NCBI RefSeq assembly: GCF_000368685.1
Contig: NZ_KB849630.1
Coordinates: 1 to 56,000 of the forward strand
Direction of reading: 5' to 3'
DNA: 56,000 nt
DNA from: Acinetobacter baylyi DSM 14961 = CIP 107474
Lineage (GTDB): Bacteria > Pseudomonadota > Gammaproteobacteria > Pseudomonadales > Moraxellaceae
Within the stretch, counting starts at the first letter, position 1. Each line of letters starts with the position of its first letter. Position numbers and translations under genes: made by a program. The notes under the pieces are model-generated. The model saw nothing but the letters and a program-made list of their open reading frames with translations, searched no databases and was not told where the DNA came from. Positions 9,058-21,528 of the stretch are shown in pieces.

Positions 9058-10992
9058 ATGATTCAACTCGACCAATTTTCAGTTCGCCGTGGCGGACGAG
9101 TCCTCTTTCAAAAAGCATCGATGCAATTGCATCCAGGCTGGAAAATTGGTTTAACTGGTGTCAATGGTGCTGGTAAATCGACCCTATTTTCTGCACTTCT
9201 GGGTGGAATTGAATCGGATAGTGGTAGCTTGAGTCGTCCGAATGTCTGGACTGTGGCACACATGGCACAAGAAATTAAAGCGCTGAATATGAAAGCGATT
9301 GATTTCGTCTTGTCTGGCGATGAAGAGTACTGGACCATTCAGCATCAGCTTGAACATCCAGAACAGCTTAGCGACAACGAGTTGGCTCACCTTTATAGTC
9401 GTTTTGATGAAATTAACGGTTATGCAGCAGCGGCTAAAGCATCCCAGCTTATGGCAGGTTTAGGTTTTTTTGAATATCAATCGCAATATGATGTTGCCAG
9501 CTTCTCTGGCGGTTGGCGGATGCGGTTGAATCTGGCGCGTACCCTGATGAGTCGCTCAGATTTACTCTTACTCGACGAACCAACCAACCATTTGGACTTG
9601 GACGCGATTTTGTGGCTTGAAGACTGGTTGAAAGCCTATGAAGGAACACTGGTTCTGATTTCGCATGACCGTGATTTTCTTGATGCCATTACTGATCATA
9701 TTTTACATATCGAAAATCAGCAGTTAACACTTTATACAGGTAATTATTCAACCTTCGAAACCACACGTGCAGAACGTTTGGCGCAGCAACAGCAAGCGTT
9801 TGAAAAACAGCAAGAGACGCGCGCGCACTTACAAAAATATATTGATCGTTTTAAGGCACAAGCCACTAAGGCTCGTCAAGCACAAAGCCGTATTAAACAA
9901 TTAGAACGCATGCAAGAACTGGCACCTGCACATGTCGATACGCCTTTCACCTTTAGCTTTCGTGAACCAAGCAAAATGAGCTCGCCGCTGTTGGCACTTG
10001 AACACGCCGACATTGGTTATGGCGACAAATTGATTGTGACCAATGTCAATTTGCAAATTACCCCGACCAGCCGGATTGGTCTGCTCGGAATGAACGGCGC
10101 GGGTAAATCGACACTGATTAAATCTCTGGTGGGTGATTTGGCGCTATTGCGTGGCACACGTTATGCCTCAGAGCTGCTCAATATCGGTTACTTTGCCCAG
10201 CATCAAATGGATGCTTTGGATGGATCAGCCAGTCCAATGCTACAACTGTCACGTATTGCAGATAAAAAAATCAGCGAAGCAACACTACGTGCTTTTCTGG
10301 GCAGCTTTGGTTTTAGCGGCGAACGCATGGATACGCCGAGCGAGAGTTTTTCGGGTGGCGAACGTGCTCGACTGGCACTGGCATTGATTGTCTGGCAACG
10401 TCCCAATGTTTTAATTTTAGATGAACCGACCAACCATCTAGATTTAGATATGCGTCATGCGCTAACCATGGCATTACAGGACTTTGAAGGTGCCGTGGTT
10501 TTGGTATCACATGAGCGTCAATTGATCGCCAGCGTCTGCGATGAGCTGATTCTGGTTCATAATGGCAGCAGTCGCGATTTTGATGGTGATCTACATGATT
10601 ATGCGAACTGGTTACGTCAGGCACGTAATGACATGATGAAGCAAGGACAACAGCCTACCGCGCCTATTCAATCTAAAGTTGAAGCGCAACCTGTCATCTC
10701 TAAACTGGACAAAGAAGCCCAACGCAAAGAAGCCGCGAAACGTCGCGAACAAACGCGTCCGATTCGTAAAAATATTGAAAAATGTGAAAGTCAGGTTGAG
10801 CGCTTACAAAAACGTTTAGCGGAAATCGAAACCTTACTCGGTGATAGCTCACTTTACGATGCCGATCGTAAAAATGATTTGTTAAAACTCATGAATGAAC
10901 AAAGCGATTCAAAACAGGAACTGGAGCAGGCGGAAGAACAAATGCTTGAATTGATGATGCAACTCGAAGAGCTCGAAAGTTTATTTGATTAA
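9058..10992 (+). CDS. yheS: ABC-F family ATPase, YheS-like
   Basis: A soluble 644-aa protein with two ABC ATPase domains and no membrane segments, typical of ABC-F proteins that act on ribosomes. The first domain has Walker A GVNGAGKST, signature FSGGWRMRL and Walker B LLLLDEPTNHLDLD. The second has GMNGAGKST, FSGGERARL and LILDEPTNHLDLD. The linker with YIDRFKAQATKARQAQSR is the P-site tRNA-interaction motif. A C-terminal charged coiled coil follows after about residue 560. Domain order, length and motif wording match E. coli YheS rather than Uup or EttA. It is monocistronic. Confidence 0.88.
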   Translation: MIQLDQFSVRRGGRVLFQKASMQLHPGWKIGLTGVNGAGKSTLFSALLGGIESDSGSLSRPNVWTVAHMAQEIKALNMKAIDFVLSGDEEYWTIQHQLEHPEQLSDNELAHLYSRFDEINGYAAAAKASQLMAGLGFFEYQSQYDVASFSGGWRMRLNLARTLMSRSDLLLLDEPTNHLDLDAILWLEDWLKAYEGTLVLISHDRDFLDAITDHILHIENQQLTLYTGNYSTFETTRAERLAQQQQAFEKQQETRAHLQKYIDRFKAQATKARQAQSRIKQLERMQELAPAHVDTPFTFSFREPSKMSSPLLALEHADIGYGDKLIVTNVNLQITPTSRIGLLGMNGAGKSTLIKSLVGDLALLRGTRYASELLNIGYFAQHQMDALDGSASPMLQLSRIADKKISEATLRAFLGSFGFSGERMDTPSESFSGGERARLALALIVWQRPNVLILDEPTNHLDLDMRHALTMALQDFEGAVVLVSHERQLIASVCDELILVHNGSSRDFDGDLHDYANWLRQARNDMMKQGQQPTAPIQSKVEAQPVISKLDKEAQRKEAAKRREQTRPIRKNIEKCESQVERLQKRLAEIETLLGDSSLYDADRKNDLLKLMNEQSDSKQELEQAEEQMLELMMQLEELESLFD

Positions 10993-11379
10993 TTTACAAT
11001 CCTGGGCTGTAATCTATTGCAGGATTTACAGCCCGAAACATTTAATTGCCCGCTGTTACAGCTTTATATTTTTTAATCACTTTTCAAAACCCCTAGCTCA
11101 TTCTTTTTACACAACTTATTGATTTAATTTAATCTAACTATTTATTTTATATAAGAAATATAAGTTAACATCTTTTTAGCCTAAACCCTCATGTTTTGAT
11201 CAAAATGCCATAAAGCCTTACACAAGCACAGCACAGTAAGCCTAAAAAAAGCCATAACCTGATGACTAGGCAAACAATGACTACTGTTTTTAAAAGGTCA
11301 TTAAATGACCAAAACAGTTCGCCTGATTGATTAACACAATCAATCCAACAATAAATCAATAGAAGAGAGGGTTTATCTC
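10993..11379. other. Intergenic region with two hairpins
   Basis: A GGGCTGTAA/TTACAGCCC stem at 11005-11035 follows the ABC-F stop but lacks a T tract. Further on, 11284-11319 holds a nested inverted repeat (ACTGTTTT ... AAAACAGT outside, GGTCATT-A-AATGACC inside), about 60 bases before the next start codon. I see no gene. Confidence 0.5.
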
Positions 11380-11616
11380 ATGGCAAATATTAATTTACAA
11401 GATATTCAACATCATGCCGAAGTTATCGGTTCAGATCGTCAACACGTTGGTACAGTTGACCATCTCGATGGTCAAGACAAAATCAAGCTTGCCAAAAATG
11501 ATCAGGCTGCTCAAGGCCAGCATCACTATATTCCAACACAATGGGTACAACAGATTCAGGGCAACCAAGTGGTCTTGAACAAGACCGCAGAACAGGTTTT
11601 CCAGCAATGGCAATAG
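11380..11616 (+). CDS. DUF2171 domain protein
   Basis: A 78-aa soluble protein of the DUF2171 (PRC-barrel-like) family. The typical pattern is present: HAEVIGSDRQHVGTVDHLDG near the start, IKLAKND, QGQHHYIPTQWV and a closing VVLNKTAEQV. No biochemical function is established. A purine-rich AGAAGAGAGGG precedes the ATG at 11380. The gene is alone and ends at a strong bidirectional terminator shared with gyrB. The inverted repeat upstream (11284-11319) could be a regulatory site. Confidence 0.85.
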   Translation: MANINLQDIQHHAEVIGSDRQHVGTVDHLDGQDKIKLAKNDQAAQGQHHYIPTQWVQQIQGNQVVLNKTAEQVFQQWQ

Positions 11617-11676
11617 TCTAATTCAGGCTTTGCCCTAGACAGGAAGTCACATGACCCCTATGGAAATTAAATGGTC

Positions 11677-11708
11677 AAAAAAATCAGGCACTGTGTGCCT
11701 GATTTTTT
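11677..11708. terminator. Bidirectional terminator between DUF2171 gene and gyrB
   Basis: A TCAGGCA/TGCCTGA stem is flanked by seven A's and seven T's and lies between two convergent genes. Confidence 0.9.
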
Positions 11709-11732
11709 TATGGTGTTTTAATCAATCAGATA

Positions 11733-14210
<2,478 letters not shown>

Positions 14211-14253
14211 CTAGCAAAAATAGGTCTATCCAAAGATGGGTAAAAAATCAACG

Positions 14254-15330
14254 TCAAACAGCATGAACTTGACCATGATCAACATTGTATAATTGATAAG
14301 AAATAGACAGACCATCTAAATGTTGAGTTACAGCCTGATGATCTAAAGTGGTAATAAAAACTTGACTACCCAATTGGCTCAATCGTTCAATTAAACGTCG
14401 TTGCGCGTTACTATCTAATTCTGCTGTCAGATCATCTAATAATACCACAGTTTCCTTATTACTCGCATGTAACATTGCAATCTGTGACAGTTTTAATGCC
14501 ATCATCAGTAATTTCTTTTGCCCACGTGACAATACATCATCGGCATCACCCAATGCAGTTTTTAGGCGCAAGTCTGCGCGGTGTGGACCGTACTCTGTAT
14601 AACGTCGTTCAACATCTTTATTGTGATAATTCAAAAGGTCTTGCCATAATCCTACTTCGCTATGAAAACCTGGGCTGTATTCCAGTTCAATCTGAAGATC
14701 AGGCAATAGCTGCGCCAAATCTTGTTGAAAAAAATCTTTCCAGCGCTCTACGGTCACCAGTCGCTGTGAGTGTAGCATTTCCCCGTATTCACTTAGCATT
14801 TTGTTCCACGGTTCCAGCTCTGCCAAACTAAGCTGACGTTTGGTTTTGAGCAACATATTACGCTGCTTGAGCGCCCGTGAATAATATTGCCACGCAAAAT
14901 AAAACTCAGGTTCCACGTGGAACATTAACCAATCGAGCAACTGTCGCCGCGGTTTTGCACCATGATCAATAATATCTGTGCTCTGTGGGTCTAAATGTTG
15001 TAAGGGTAACAGTTTGGCCAATTGTCCCTGAGTGGCGACAGTATCGCCATTGACCTTAATTAATTGCTCCCCTGATAACAGCTTTTGCATGCCAATTTTT
15101 TCAGACAAAGACTGGGCAAAAATGATGGCATCCTGTGCATTCTGCTGAATGTAATGCTTGGGCATATGGGTTCTAAACGAACGTCCAGTCGCCAGAAGAT
15201 GGACCGCTTCTAGAATAGAAGTTTTACCTGAACCGTTGGCGCCATAAAAAATATTAAACGGCTGCAATCCAGAGAGTGCAACCGCTTTTAAATTGCGCAC
15301 ACGTTCAATGTTTAAACGCGTAATTTGCAT
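14254..15330 (-). CDS. recF: DNA replication and repair protein RecF
   Basis: SMC-like ATPase that helps load RecA at single-strand gaps. The 358-aa protein shows Walker A GANGSGKT (residues 30-37), an RSFR segment, [15 protein letters not shown] as the ABC-type signature and [12 protein letters not shown] as Walker B. It starts 15 bases after dnaN ends, so the two are surely cotranscribed. A perfect parS-type palindrome lies inside the gene at 14910-14923. Confidence 0.97.
   Translation of the reverse strand: MQITRLNIERVRNLKAVALSGLQPFNIFYGANGSGKTSILEAVHLLATGRSFRTHMPKHYIQQNAQDAIIFAQSLSEKIGMQKLLSGEQLIKVNGDTVATQGQLAKLLPLQHLDPQSTDIIDHGAKPRRQLLDWLMFHVEPEFYFAWQYYSRALKQRNMLLKTKRQLSLAELEPWNKMLSEYGEMLHSQRLVTVERWKDFFQQDLAQLLPDLQIELEYSPGFHSEVGLWQDLLNYHNKDVERRYTEYGPHRADLRLKTALGDADDVLSRGQKKLLMMALKLSQIAMLHASNKETVVLLDDLTAELDSNAQRRLIERLSQLGSQVFITTLDHQAVTQHLDGLSISYQLYNVDHGQVHAV
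14909..14924. other. parS site (ParB-binding centromere) inside recF
   Basis: The 14-base GTTCCACGTGGAAC is a perfect palindrome and fits the near-universal bacterial parS consensus. In pseudomonads parS sites cluster near oriC, partly inside genes of this same cluster. It is 3.5 kb from oriC. The matching parAB genes are not in the window. Confidence 0.8.
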
Positions 15331-15345
15331 AATTTAGTCAATACA

Positions 15346-16494
15346 TCACACACGCATTGGCATGACCACATAGGTCTGATCAGGATGTGCCGCATCTTGA
15401 ACCAAAACCGACTGATTGGCCTCAGTCATACTCATGCTGACATCATCACCATCCAGTACACTTAAGACATCTAGCAAATACTGCGCATTAAAGGACATTT
15501 CAAGCGATGCATCCTGATATTGAATTGCAATATCTTCAATTGCCTCATCCTGCTCTGGGTTATTGGCACGAAGCTGTAACACATCAGGATTAAAATTCAG
15601 GAATACGCCGCGTAATTTCTCATTACTCAAAATCGCGACACGCTGTAGTGACTGCTTGAACACGTCATGCGCAATTTGTACGTGTTTATCGCCACCACGT
15701 GGAATGACACGGCGATAATCAGGAAACTTTCCATCAATTAATTTGGTGGTAAAGCGCACGGTAATTGGATGTTGTTCCTTATCACGATTGGCAATGTTAA
15801 TGGTCACATTCAATAGTTCACGACCAATCAGCAAACTTAGCTGATCATCTTCGATACTTAACAAACGCTGTAATTCACCCACAGCTTTACGTGGCACAAT
15901 TGCTTGTACTGCCTGCATGGCGGTGGATGATGCCTGAACTTCACACAGTGCCAAACGATGCCCATCAGTCGTGACTGCACGTAACTGATTTTGATCAATT
16001 TCTAGTAATGTGCCCGTCAAATAAAAACGCACATCCTGAACTGCCATAGCAAAAGATGTTTTTTCAAACAAACGCTTCAACTCGCGCTGAGTCACTTGAA
16101 CCTGAGTACCTTGACTGCTCTCAGTGGTCAATAGCGGATAGTCTTCTGCTGGTAAAGTGCCCAGCACAAAACGGCTATTTCCAGACTTCAGGATACAGCG
16201 CTGATCTTCGGTAATTTGTAGATCAATCAAGGCAGCAGAAGGAAGAGATTTACAGATATCGACCAGTTTTCGTGCAGGTACTGTGGTCTCTCCAGCTTCA
16301 ATGCATGCCCCTTCTGCTAATGTCGTACTTGCGACCAGTTCAACTTCAAGATCAGATCCAGTAATGGTCAAAGCCTGCGCATTAGCCTGAATTTTAACAT
16401 TTGAAAGAATATTCAACGTATGGCGACGCTCTACTGCACCCACCACATGGGAGAGAACATTGAGTAAACTTTCTTTGGCTATTTTTAGTCGCAC
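15346..16494 (-). CDS. dnaN: DNA polymerase III beta subunit (sliding clamp)
   Basis: Ring-shaped processivity clamp of the replicative polymerase. The 382-aa protein has the three-fold repeated clamp architecture, with VPARKLVDICKSL in the first domain, TDGHRLALCE in the second, and the C-terminal VVMPMRV that ends the clamp. The ATG at 16494 is standard (MRLKIAKE). A 235-base gap separates it from dnaA and may hold an extra promoter, though I could not identify one. Confidence 0.97.
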   Translation of the reverse strand: MRLKIAKESLLNVLSHVVGAVERRHTLNILSNVKIQANAQALTITGSDLEVELVASTTLAEGACIEAGETTVPARKLVDICKSLPSAALIDLQITEDQRCILKSGNSRFVLGTLPAEDYPLLTTESSQGTQVQVTQRELKRLFEKTSFAMAVQDVRFYLTGTLLEIDQNQLRAVTTDGHRLALCEVQASSTAMQAVQAIVPRKAVGELQRLLSIEDDQLSLLIGRELLNVTINIANRDKEQHPITVRFTTKLIDGKFPDYRRVIPRGGDKHVQIAHDVFKQSLQRVAILSNEKLRGVFLNFNPDVLQLRANNPEQDEAIEDIAIQYQDASLEMSFNAQYLLDVLSVLDGDDVSMSMTEANQSVLVQDAAHPDQTYVVMPMRV

Positions 16495-16729
16495 GTTTTA
16501 ACCCTTAAACTCAAAAAAACTTGAAGTATTCTAACCTAATTTAATGTAAAAGACAGGACGAAAATTTTATCAATATGATCGATGGAGCATCAGCTCATAT
16601 CTCGGAACTAACGCAAACGGTTTACTAACTAAGCTGTGAATTTTTACCTTAAGCCAGGCATCGCAACACACATTAAATCTTGCGATCACAATAACTTAAA
16701 AGTACACACATATACTTAAGAGTAACCTA

Positions 16730-18127
16730 TTAACTCTGTAATAAGCGCAACAGGTTTTTATAATCCTCATTAAAAATTGGATCTTCTTGTTTTAAGCTCT
16801 GTACTTTTTCACAGGCGTGCATCACTGTACTGTGATCGCGTCCGCCAAAAGCCATCCCAATTTCAGGGAAACTATCGCCTGTCAGTTCACGTGCCAATCC
16901 CATCGCCAGCTGGCGTGGACGCGCATAGATACGTGTCCGCTTCGGTCCAATCAACTCTTTGAGCGGAATACGAAAATATTCGCTGACCACACGCTGAATA
17001 TTTTCCACACTAATGGTTCGCGCACGAATCGCCAATACATCTTTAAGGGATTCACGCACCACATCCAAATCGATCTGTGAACCTTTAAAACGTGCAATTG
17101 CTACGACTTTATTGAGTGCACCTTCCAGTTCACGTACATTGGCCACCACTTGCTGGGCAATAAACAATGCACAATTACGAGGTAAATCCACACCGCTATT
17201 TTCTGCTTTTTTAAGCAAAATCTCGATACGCGTTTCAATATCTGGTGGCTCAACACCAACAGATAATCCCCAAGAAAAACGTGACACCAGACGCGGATCC
17301 AGCTCGGTTAATTCTTTTGGATAACGGTCTGAAGTTAAAATAATCTGTTTAGATTCATCCAATAGGGCGTTAAAGGTATAGAAAAATTCGACCAGACTGG
17401 CTTCTTTACCCGCCAGCAAGTGAATGTCATCGACCAAAAGTAGATCAAGTGAACGACAGTTTTTCTTAAACTCTTCAACCTTGCCTTTTTGTAACGAGCT
17501 CACAAAATCCTGTACAAAACTTTCTGCCGTCATATACATCACACGTGCATTTGGTTTGGCTTGAAGTAATGCGTTACCCACAGCCTGCATCAAGTGAGTT
17601 TTACCTAAACCTGTCGGGCCATATAAAAACAAAGGATTGTGCTGGGAGGCACCAAGTTGAGTTAAAACTTTTCGGCAAGTCTCAGCAGCCATCTGGTTAG
17701 AACGGCCCTCGACAAACAATGAGAAGGTAAACAGTGGGTTAAGTAAACGTTTTTTTGAATTTAAAATTTTATTACTTTGCGTAGCTGCTGGTTCGACAAC
17801 TTCTTTTTTAACGCGCTGAGGTACAACTGGTGTACTTGACAGAGCAGCAGTGGTTGTCGCTGGCTGTTCTGCTGGGGATAAAATTGCACCAGGACGCGAG
17901 TCAACCAAAATTTCGACCTGGCGAATCCGCCCTTCAGAAAGTTGTTCAACCAGAATAGAGATCAACTCAAGATGATGTTCCTGAATATAACGCGTCCAGT
18001 AAGGGTTCGGCGCATACAGGCGTAGACTATCTGTCGTCTCTTCAGCTACTAAAGGACGAATCCACATCGCAAAGACGTTATCAGATAGCTCTTGTCGCAA
18101 GCGAGTTAAGCAGTCTGTCCAAAGCAT
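16730..18127 (-). CDS. dnaA: Chromosomal replication initiator protein DnaA
   Basis: AAA+ initiator that binds DnaA boxes and opens oriC. In the 465-aa protein, domain I (MLWTDCLTRLRQEL to about residue 85) is followed by a variable linker, then domain III with Walker A GPTGLGKTHLMQA and Walker B LLLVDDIHLLAGKE, and domain IV with the box-recognition signature GGRDHSTVMHACEKV. It is the first gene of the leftward cluster. Its upstream region is oriC, so it is probably autoregulated by DnaA boxes there. Confidence 0.98.
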   Translation of the reverse strand: MLWTDCLTRLRQELSDNVFAMWIRPLVAEETTDSLRLYAPNPYWTRYIQEHHLELISILVEQLSEGRIRQVEILVDSRPGAILSPAEQPATTTAALSSTPVVPQRVKKEVVEPAATQSNKILNSKKRLLNPLFTFSLFVEGRSNQMAAETCRKVLTQLGASQHNPLFLYGPTGLGKTHLMQAVGNALLQAKPNARVMYMTAESFVQDFVSSLQKGKVEEFKKNCRSLDLLLVDDIHLLAGKEASLVEFFYTFNALLDESKQIILTSDRYPKELTELDPRLVSRFSWGLSVGVEPPDIETRIEILLKKAENSGVDLPRNCALFIAQQVVANVRELEGALNKVVAIARFKGSQIDLDVVRESLKDVLAIRARTISVENIQRVVSEYFRIPLKELIGPKRTRIYARPRQLAMGLARELTGDSFPEIGMAFGGRDHSTVMHACEKVQSLKQEDPIFNEDYKNLLRLLQS

Positions 18128-18791
18128 GTGAATCCCCTGTCCGTTTTAAATTCAAAAATAGTCCACAACATCCCCCTCAGATGAAAGGGGTCGCCATTCT
18201 AACCAAGTTATCCACATCTGTCATGAAAGATTCACTTGATTTTGCTTAAAAAGGAAGCGCTCGCACAATAAATTTAAATTCACACCACTTGTGGATAAGA
18301 TTTCACACATGCTGTGGATAAAATATCACTCAAAGTTATCCACAAAGCATAAAACAAATAAAAACACAGTTATCCACAATATAAATCTATGGTTTTTAAA
18401 TTTAAAAATGACTATTCCACAGAAAAAAGCGTCCCTAATAAGAATAAATTTAAATTTTAAAATTTGAATTTAATTAATAAGCCTGAGTAGCTTGTGGATA
18501 ATTTAGCGAGATATGAATTTAAATTCAAATCCCATGATTCAGCGTATCATTCAACATAAAGCTGTTGATAAGATTGAGAATAAGTTGTGAATATACAAAA
18601 AATGATTGTAAATTGAAAGAATTAGTTTGTGTATAACTTTTGTTTAAAATGAATTGCTTCAATTTTGGTTGATTTCATTTAAAACAATTAAAGTCAAATA
18701 AATGTAAAGATTCCTGTTTTTCATTGACAGCGTAAAGATTGCGCAATACAATCGCGAACCTTTATAGATAGATCAATTTGGGAGTTTCGAC
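18128..18791. other. oriC: Chromosomal origin of replication, oriC
   Basis: This 664-bp gap lies between divergent dnaA and rpmH. Exact DnaA boxes (TTATCCACA) are at 18208-18216, 18336-18344 and 18370-18378 on the plus strand, and at 18290-18298, 18313-18321 and 18493-18501 on the minus strand. Relaxed boxes are at 18628-18636 (TTATACACA) and 18563-18571. An extremely AT-rich segment at 18391-18480 is a likely unwinding element. Motifs of the TTTAAATTCAAA type recur at about 18144, 18270, 18393, 18443-18475 and 18512-18530, and are shared with the 41.4-kb repeat region. rpmH promoter signals must also lie near the right end. Confidence 0.92.
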
Positions 18792-18926
18792 ATGAAACGT
18801 ACTTTCCAGCCTTCGGAATTAAAACGTAAACGCGTTCATGGTTTCCGTGCTCGCATGGCTACTAAAGCTGGTCGTCAGGTTTTGGCTCGCCGTCGTGCTA
18901 AAGGTCGTCACAGCTTAACTGTTTAA
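18792..18926 (+). CDS. rpmH: 50S ribosomal protein L34
   Basis: The 44-aa ribosomal protein begins [20 protein letters not shown] and ends in the basic tail GRHSLTV, all typical of L34, a component of the large ribosomal subunit. GGAG precedes the ATG by about seven bases. It is first of the rightward rpmH-rnpA-yidD-yidC cluster, and its promoter must lie in the right part of oriC. Confidence 0.97.
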
Positions 18927-18952
18927 TTACGGTTAGTTGACACGATTGGGTG

Positions 18953-19345
18953 ATGACACTTTATAGTTTCAGCACAGAAGTACGCTTACGCTGTGCTGCA
19001 GATTACCAAGGTGTGTTTGATGGTGCGCTTTTTAAAGTGCATCAACCCCATTTCTTATTTCTTGCAAAACCCAGTGAACAGCTCCAGAGCCGTCTAGGGG
19101 TAATTGTTGCCAAGAAAAAAGTTCGTCGTGCGCACGAAAGAAACAGAATAAAACGACTTGCTCGCGAAAGTTTTCGCTTGCATCAACAGCAATTAGGTTT
19201 GCTGGATATTGTGGTGATGCCTAAGATAGGTATTGAAGCGGTATCTAATGCTGATTTGCATCAGCAGCTTGAATTTGCTTGGCAAAAATTACAACGTCAA
19301 GCTAAAAAATATCAAAAAGTAGCTGTTTCTCCTTCTTTGCATTAG
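18953..19345 (+). CDS. rnpA: Ribonuclease P protein component
   Basis: Protein subunit of RNase P, which matures the 5' ends of tRNAs together with the catalytic RNA. The 130-aa basic protein has the family signature [22 protein letters not shown] near residues 55-75. An in-frame GTG at 18950 immediately precedes the ATG at 18953, which I prefer (MTLYSFSTE). It lies 26 bases after rpmH, in the usual order. Confidence 0.95.
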   Translation: MTLYSFSTEVRLRCAADYQGVFDGALFKVHQPHFLFLAKPSEQLQSRLGVIVAKKKVRRAHERNRIKRLARESFRLHQQQLGLLDIVVMPKIGIEAVSNADLHQQLEFAWQKLQRQAKKYQKVAVSPSLH

Positions 19346-19355
19346 AGATGAACCA

Positions 19356-19676
19356 ATGGTACGCATACTTCATTGGTTGATTCGTTTCTATCAAATTGCG
19401 ATTAGTCCAATGCTTGGACCTCGTTGTCGATATATTCCAACCTGTTCACAGTATTCTCTGGAAGCTATTCATACGCATGGCGCTATGAAAGGAACTTGGC
19501 TGGCAATTCATCGTGTCTGTCGCTGTCATCCATGGGGTGGTTCTGGTTATGATCCTGTGCCTCCTAAAGCAATTCGTTTTATTTCGTTTCAGCAAATAGA
19601 TTCTCAAATGCTTCACGTTACTGTACCCTTTCGTGAACGTTTACTGAACCTAAATCACTCTAACCACTTGGGGTAA
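19356..19676 (+). CDS. yidD: Membrane protein insertion efficiency factor YidD
   Basis: A small 106-aa membrane-associated protein thought to assist YidC-dependent insertion. It has the conserved [23 protein letters not shown] block and [15 protein letters not shown], including the characteristic cysteines. The gene lies 10 bases after rnpA and 5 bases before yidC, so cotranslation with them is likely. The tail after about residue 80 is less conserved. Confidence 0.95.
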   Translation: MVRILHWLIRFYQIAISPMLGPRCRYIPTCSQYSLEAIHTHGAMKGTWLAIHRVCRCHPWGGSGYDPVPPKAIRFISFQQIDSQMLHVTVPFRERLLNLNHSNHLG

Positions 19677-19681
19677 TAGAT

Positions 19682-21433
19682 ATGCAACAATGGGCCAGGT
19701 TTGCAATTCTCGGGGCCATGTTTGTCACGGCATATTTGCTCATTTTGGCTTGGCAAAAAGATTATGGTCATGCAAATACAGCTGTTCAGCCACAAGCTGC
19801 TGCTGTTGTATCACATGACGTATCTGCTGATTTGCCAAACAGCCAAAGTACTGCGGCAGCATCATCTGATGTGCCTCAGGCAAATATTGCTGCTCAACAA
19901 ACACCTGCAGCAACATCAACCGCTGCAAGTCAACAGCTTATTTCAATACAAACTGACCTTTATCATCTTTGGATCAATCCTAAAGGTGGTGATATTGTGC
20001 GTATTGAATTACTCAATCACGATCAGAGCAAAAATAGCGATCAACCGTTTGTGATGCTTGAAAGTGATGCCAAACGTACCTATGTCGCGCAATCTGGTTT
20101 AATTGGTCTCAATGGTCCAGATAGTAGTCGAGGTGGTCGTCCTGTATTTGATGTTGAAAAATCGGCTTATACTTTAACAGACGCCAAAGAAACCAAGGAT
20201 AAAGACGGAAAGCTAGTAAAAACTTTAACCGTTCCGATGGTTTATAAAACGACTGATGGTGTTGAAATTATCAAGCGTTTTACCTTCAAACAAGGCGATT
20301 ATCCAATTGTGGTGAGCTATCAGGTGGTTAACCGTAGCCCGCAAAACTGGCAAGGTCAGATGTTTGGTCAGATTAAACGCGATAATTCTGAAGATCCAGG
20401 CAAGTCAGATCAGGGTATCTTTACTTTGGGTACGTTCTTGGGCGGTGCTTGGGGCACACCTGAAGAGCATTACAACAAGCTGAAGTTTGCCAATTTCTCT
20501 GATGAAAAGCTAAATGTTGAAGCAAAAGGTGGTTGGGTGGCAATGGTTCAGCACTACTTTGTGAGTGCATGGATTCCAGGACACTTTGGAGATCAGGCCT
20601 ATACGGCGAAGCTTGAATCACGTAAATCTGCCGATAACATGAATATCATTGGCTTTACCTCTCCAACCATTAACGTACCAGCGGGCAAGACCATGACCGT
20701 TGATGCTACGTTCTATTCTGGTCCAAAAATCCAGTCTGAATTAAAAGATCTGGCTGTGGGCTTGAATCAGACCGTCGATTATGGCTGGTTATGGCCAATT
20801 GCCAAGTTACTGTTCATTGGCTTGCAATTTTTCCATAACATTGTTGGAAACTGGGGCTGGTCAATTATCTTGTTGACGGTATTGGTGAAGCTGATCTTGT
20901 GGCCGCTGTCTTCAAAGAGCTATCGCTCAATGGCCAAGATGCGTGTGATTGCACCTGAAATGCAACGCATGAAAGAAGAGTTTGGCGAAGACCGTATGCG
21001 TTTTTCTCAAGAGATGATGGCGTTGTACAAGCGTGAGCAAGTCAATCCGCTATCGGGTTGCTTACCATTGCTACTTCAAATGCCGATCTTTCTGGCACTT
21101 TACTGGGTATTGATGGAAAGTGTGGAATTACGCCATGCGCCTTGGATGTTGTGGATTCAGGATTTATCTGCAATGGATCCGTGGTTCATCCTTCCGCTGT
21201 TGATGGGCGCAACCATGTTCATCCAGCAAATGCTGAACCCGCAACCAGCAGATCCAATGCAAGCGAAAGTTTTCCGCATTATGCCGATTATTTTTACGGT
21301 ATTTATGCTGTTCTTCCCTGCAGGTCTGGTACTGTACTGGATTGTCAACAACACCATTACCATTACACAACAATGGTTTATTAATAAAAGTGTTGCAAAA
21401 GCTCGTGAAAATAAAGTGGAAACGACCTCATAA
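19682..21433 (+). CDS. yidC: Membrane protein insertase YidC
   Basis: Inner-membrane insertase that works alone and with SecYEG. The 583-aa protein has an N-terminal TM helix (about residues 7-23), a low-complexity Ala/Gln linker, a large periplasmic beta domain, and C-terminal TM helices starting around YGWLWPIAKLLF. The conserved SYRSMAKMRVIAPEMQ, the NPLSGCLPLLLQMPIFLALYW-type segment and the FPAGLVLYWIVNN helix are present. Length and topology fit gram-negative YidC. It ends the rpmH cluster at a terminator. Confidence 0.97.
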   Translation: MQQWARFAILGAMFVTAYLLILAWQKDYGHANTAVQPQAAAVVSHDVSADLPNSQSTAAASSDVPQANIAAQQTPAATSTAASQQLISIQTDLYHLWINPKGGDIVRIELLNHDQSKNSDQPFVMLESDAKRTYVAQSGLIGLNGPDSSRGGRPVFDVEKSAYTLTDAKETKDKDGKLVKTLTVPMVYKTTDGVEIIKRFTFKQGDYPIVVSYQVVNRSPQNWQGQMFGQIKRDNSEDPGKSDQGIFTLGTFLGGAWGTPEEHYNKLKFANFSDEKLNVEAKGGWVAMVQHYFVSAWIPGHFGDQAYTAKLESRKSADNMNIIGFTSPTINVPAGKTMTVDATFYSGPKIQSELKDLAVGLNQTVDYGWLWPIAKLLFIGLQFFHNIVGNWGWSIILLTVLVKLILWPLSSKSYRSMAKMRVIAPEMQRMKEEFGEDRMRFSQEMMALYKREQVNPLSGCLPLLLQMPIFLALYWVLMESVELRHAPWMLWIQDLSAMDPWFILPLLMGATMFIQQMLNPQPADPMQAKVFRIMPIIFTVFMLFFPAGLVLYWIVNNTITITQQWFINKSVAKARENKVETTS

Positions 21434-21458
21434 TCGTTTGATACTTGAGAGCTGAATC

Positions 21459-21494
21459 AATCCGCTTAAGATGTTACGCTTAGGCGGATTTTTA
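21459..21494 (+). terminator. Terminator after yidC
   Basis: An AATCCGC/GCGGATT stem extended by TAAG/CTTA pairs is followed by TTTTATTT, between yidC and mnmE. Confidence 0.8.
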
Positions 21495-21528
21495 TTTGAT
21501 CTGTATTTTTCTGTTTTTAGGTTTCTAT

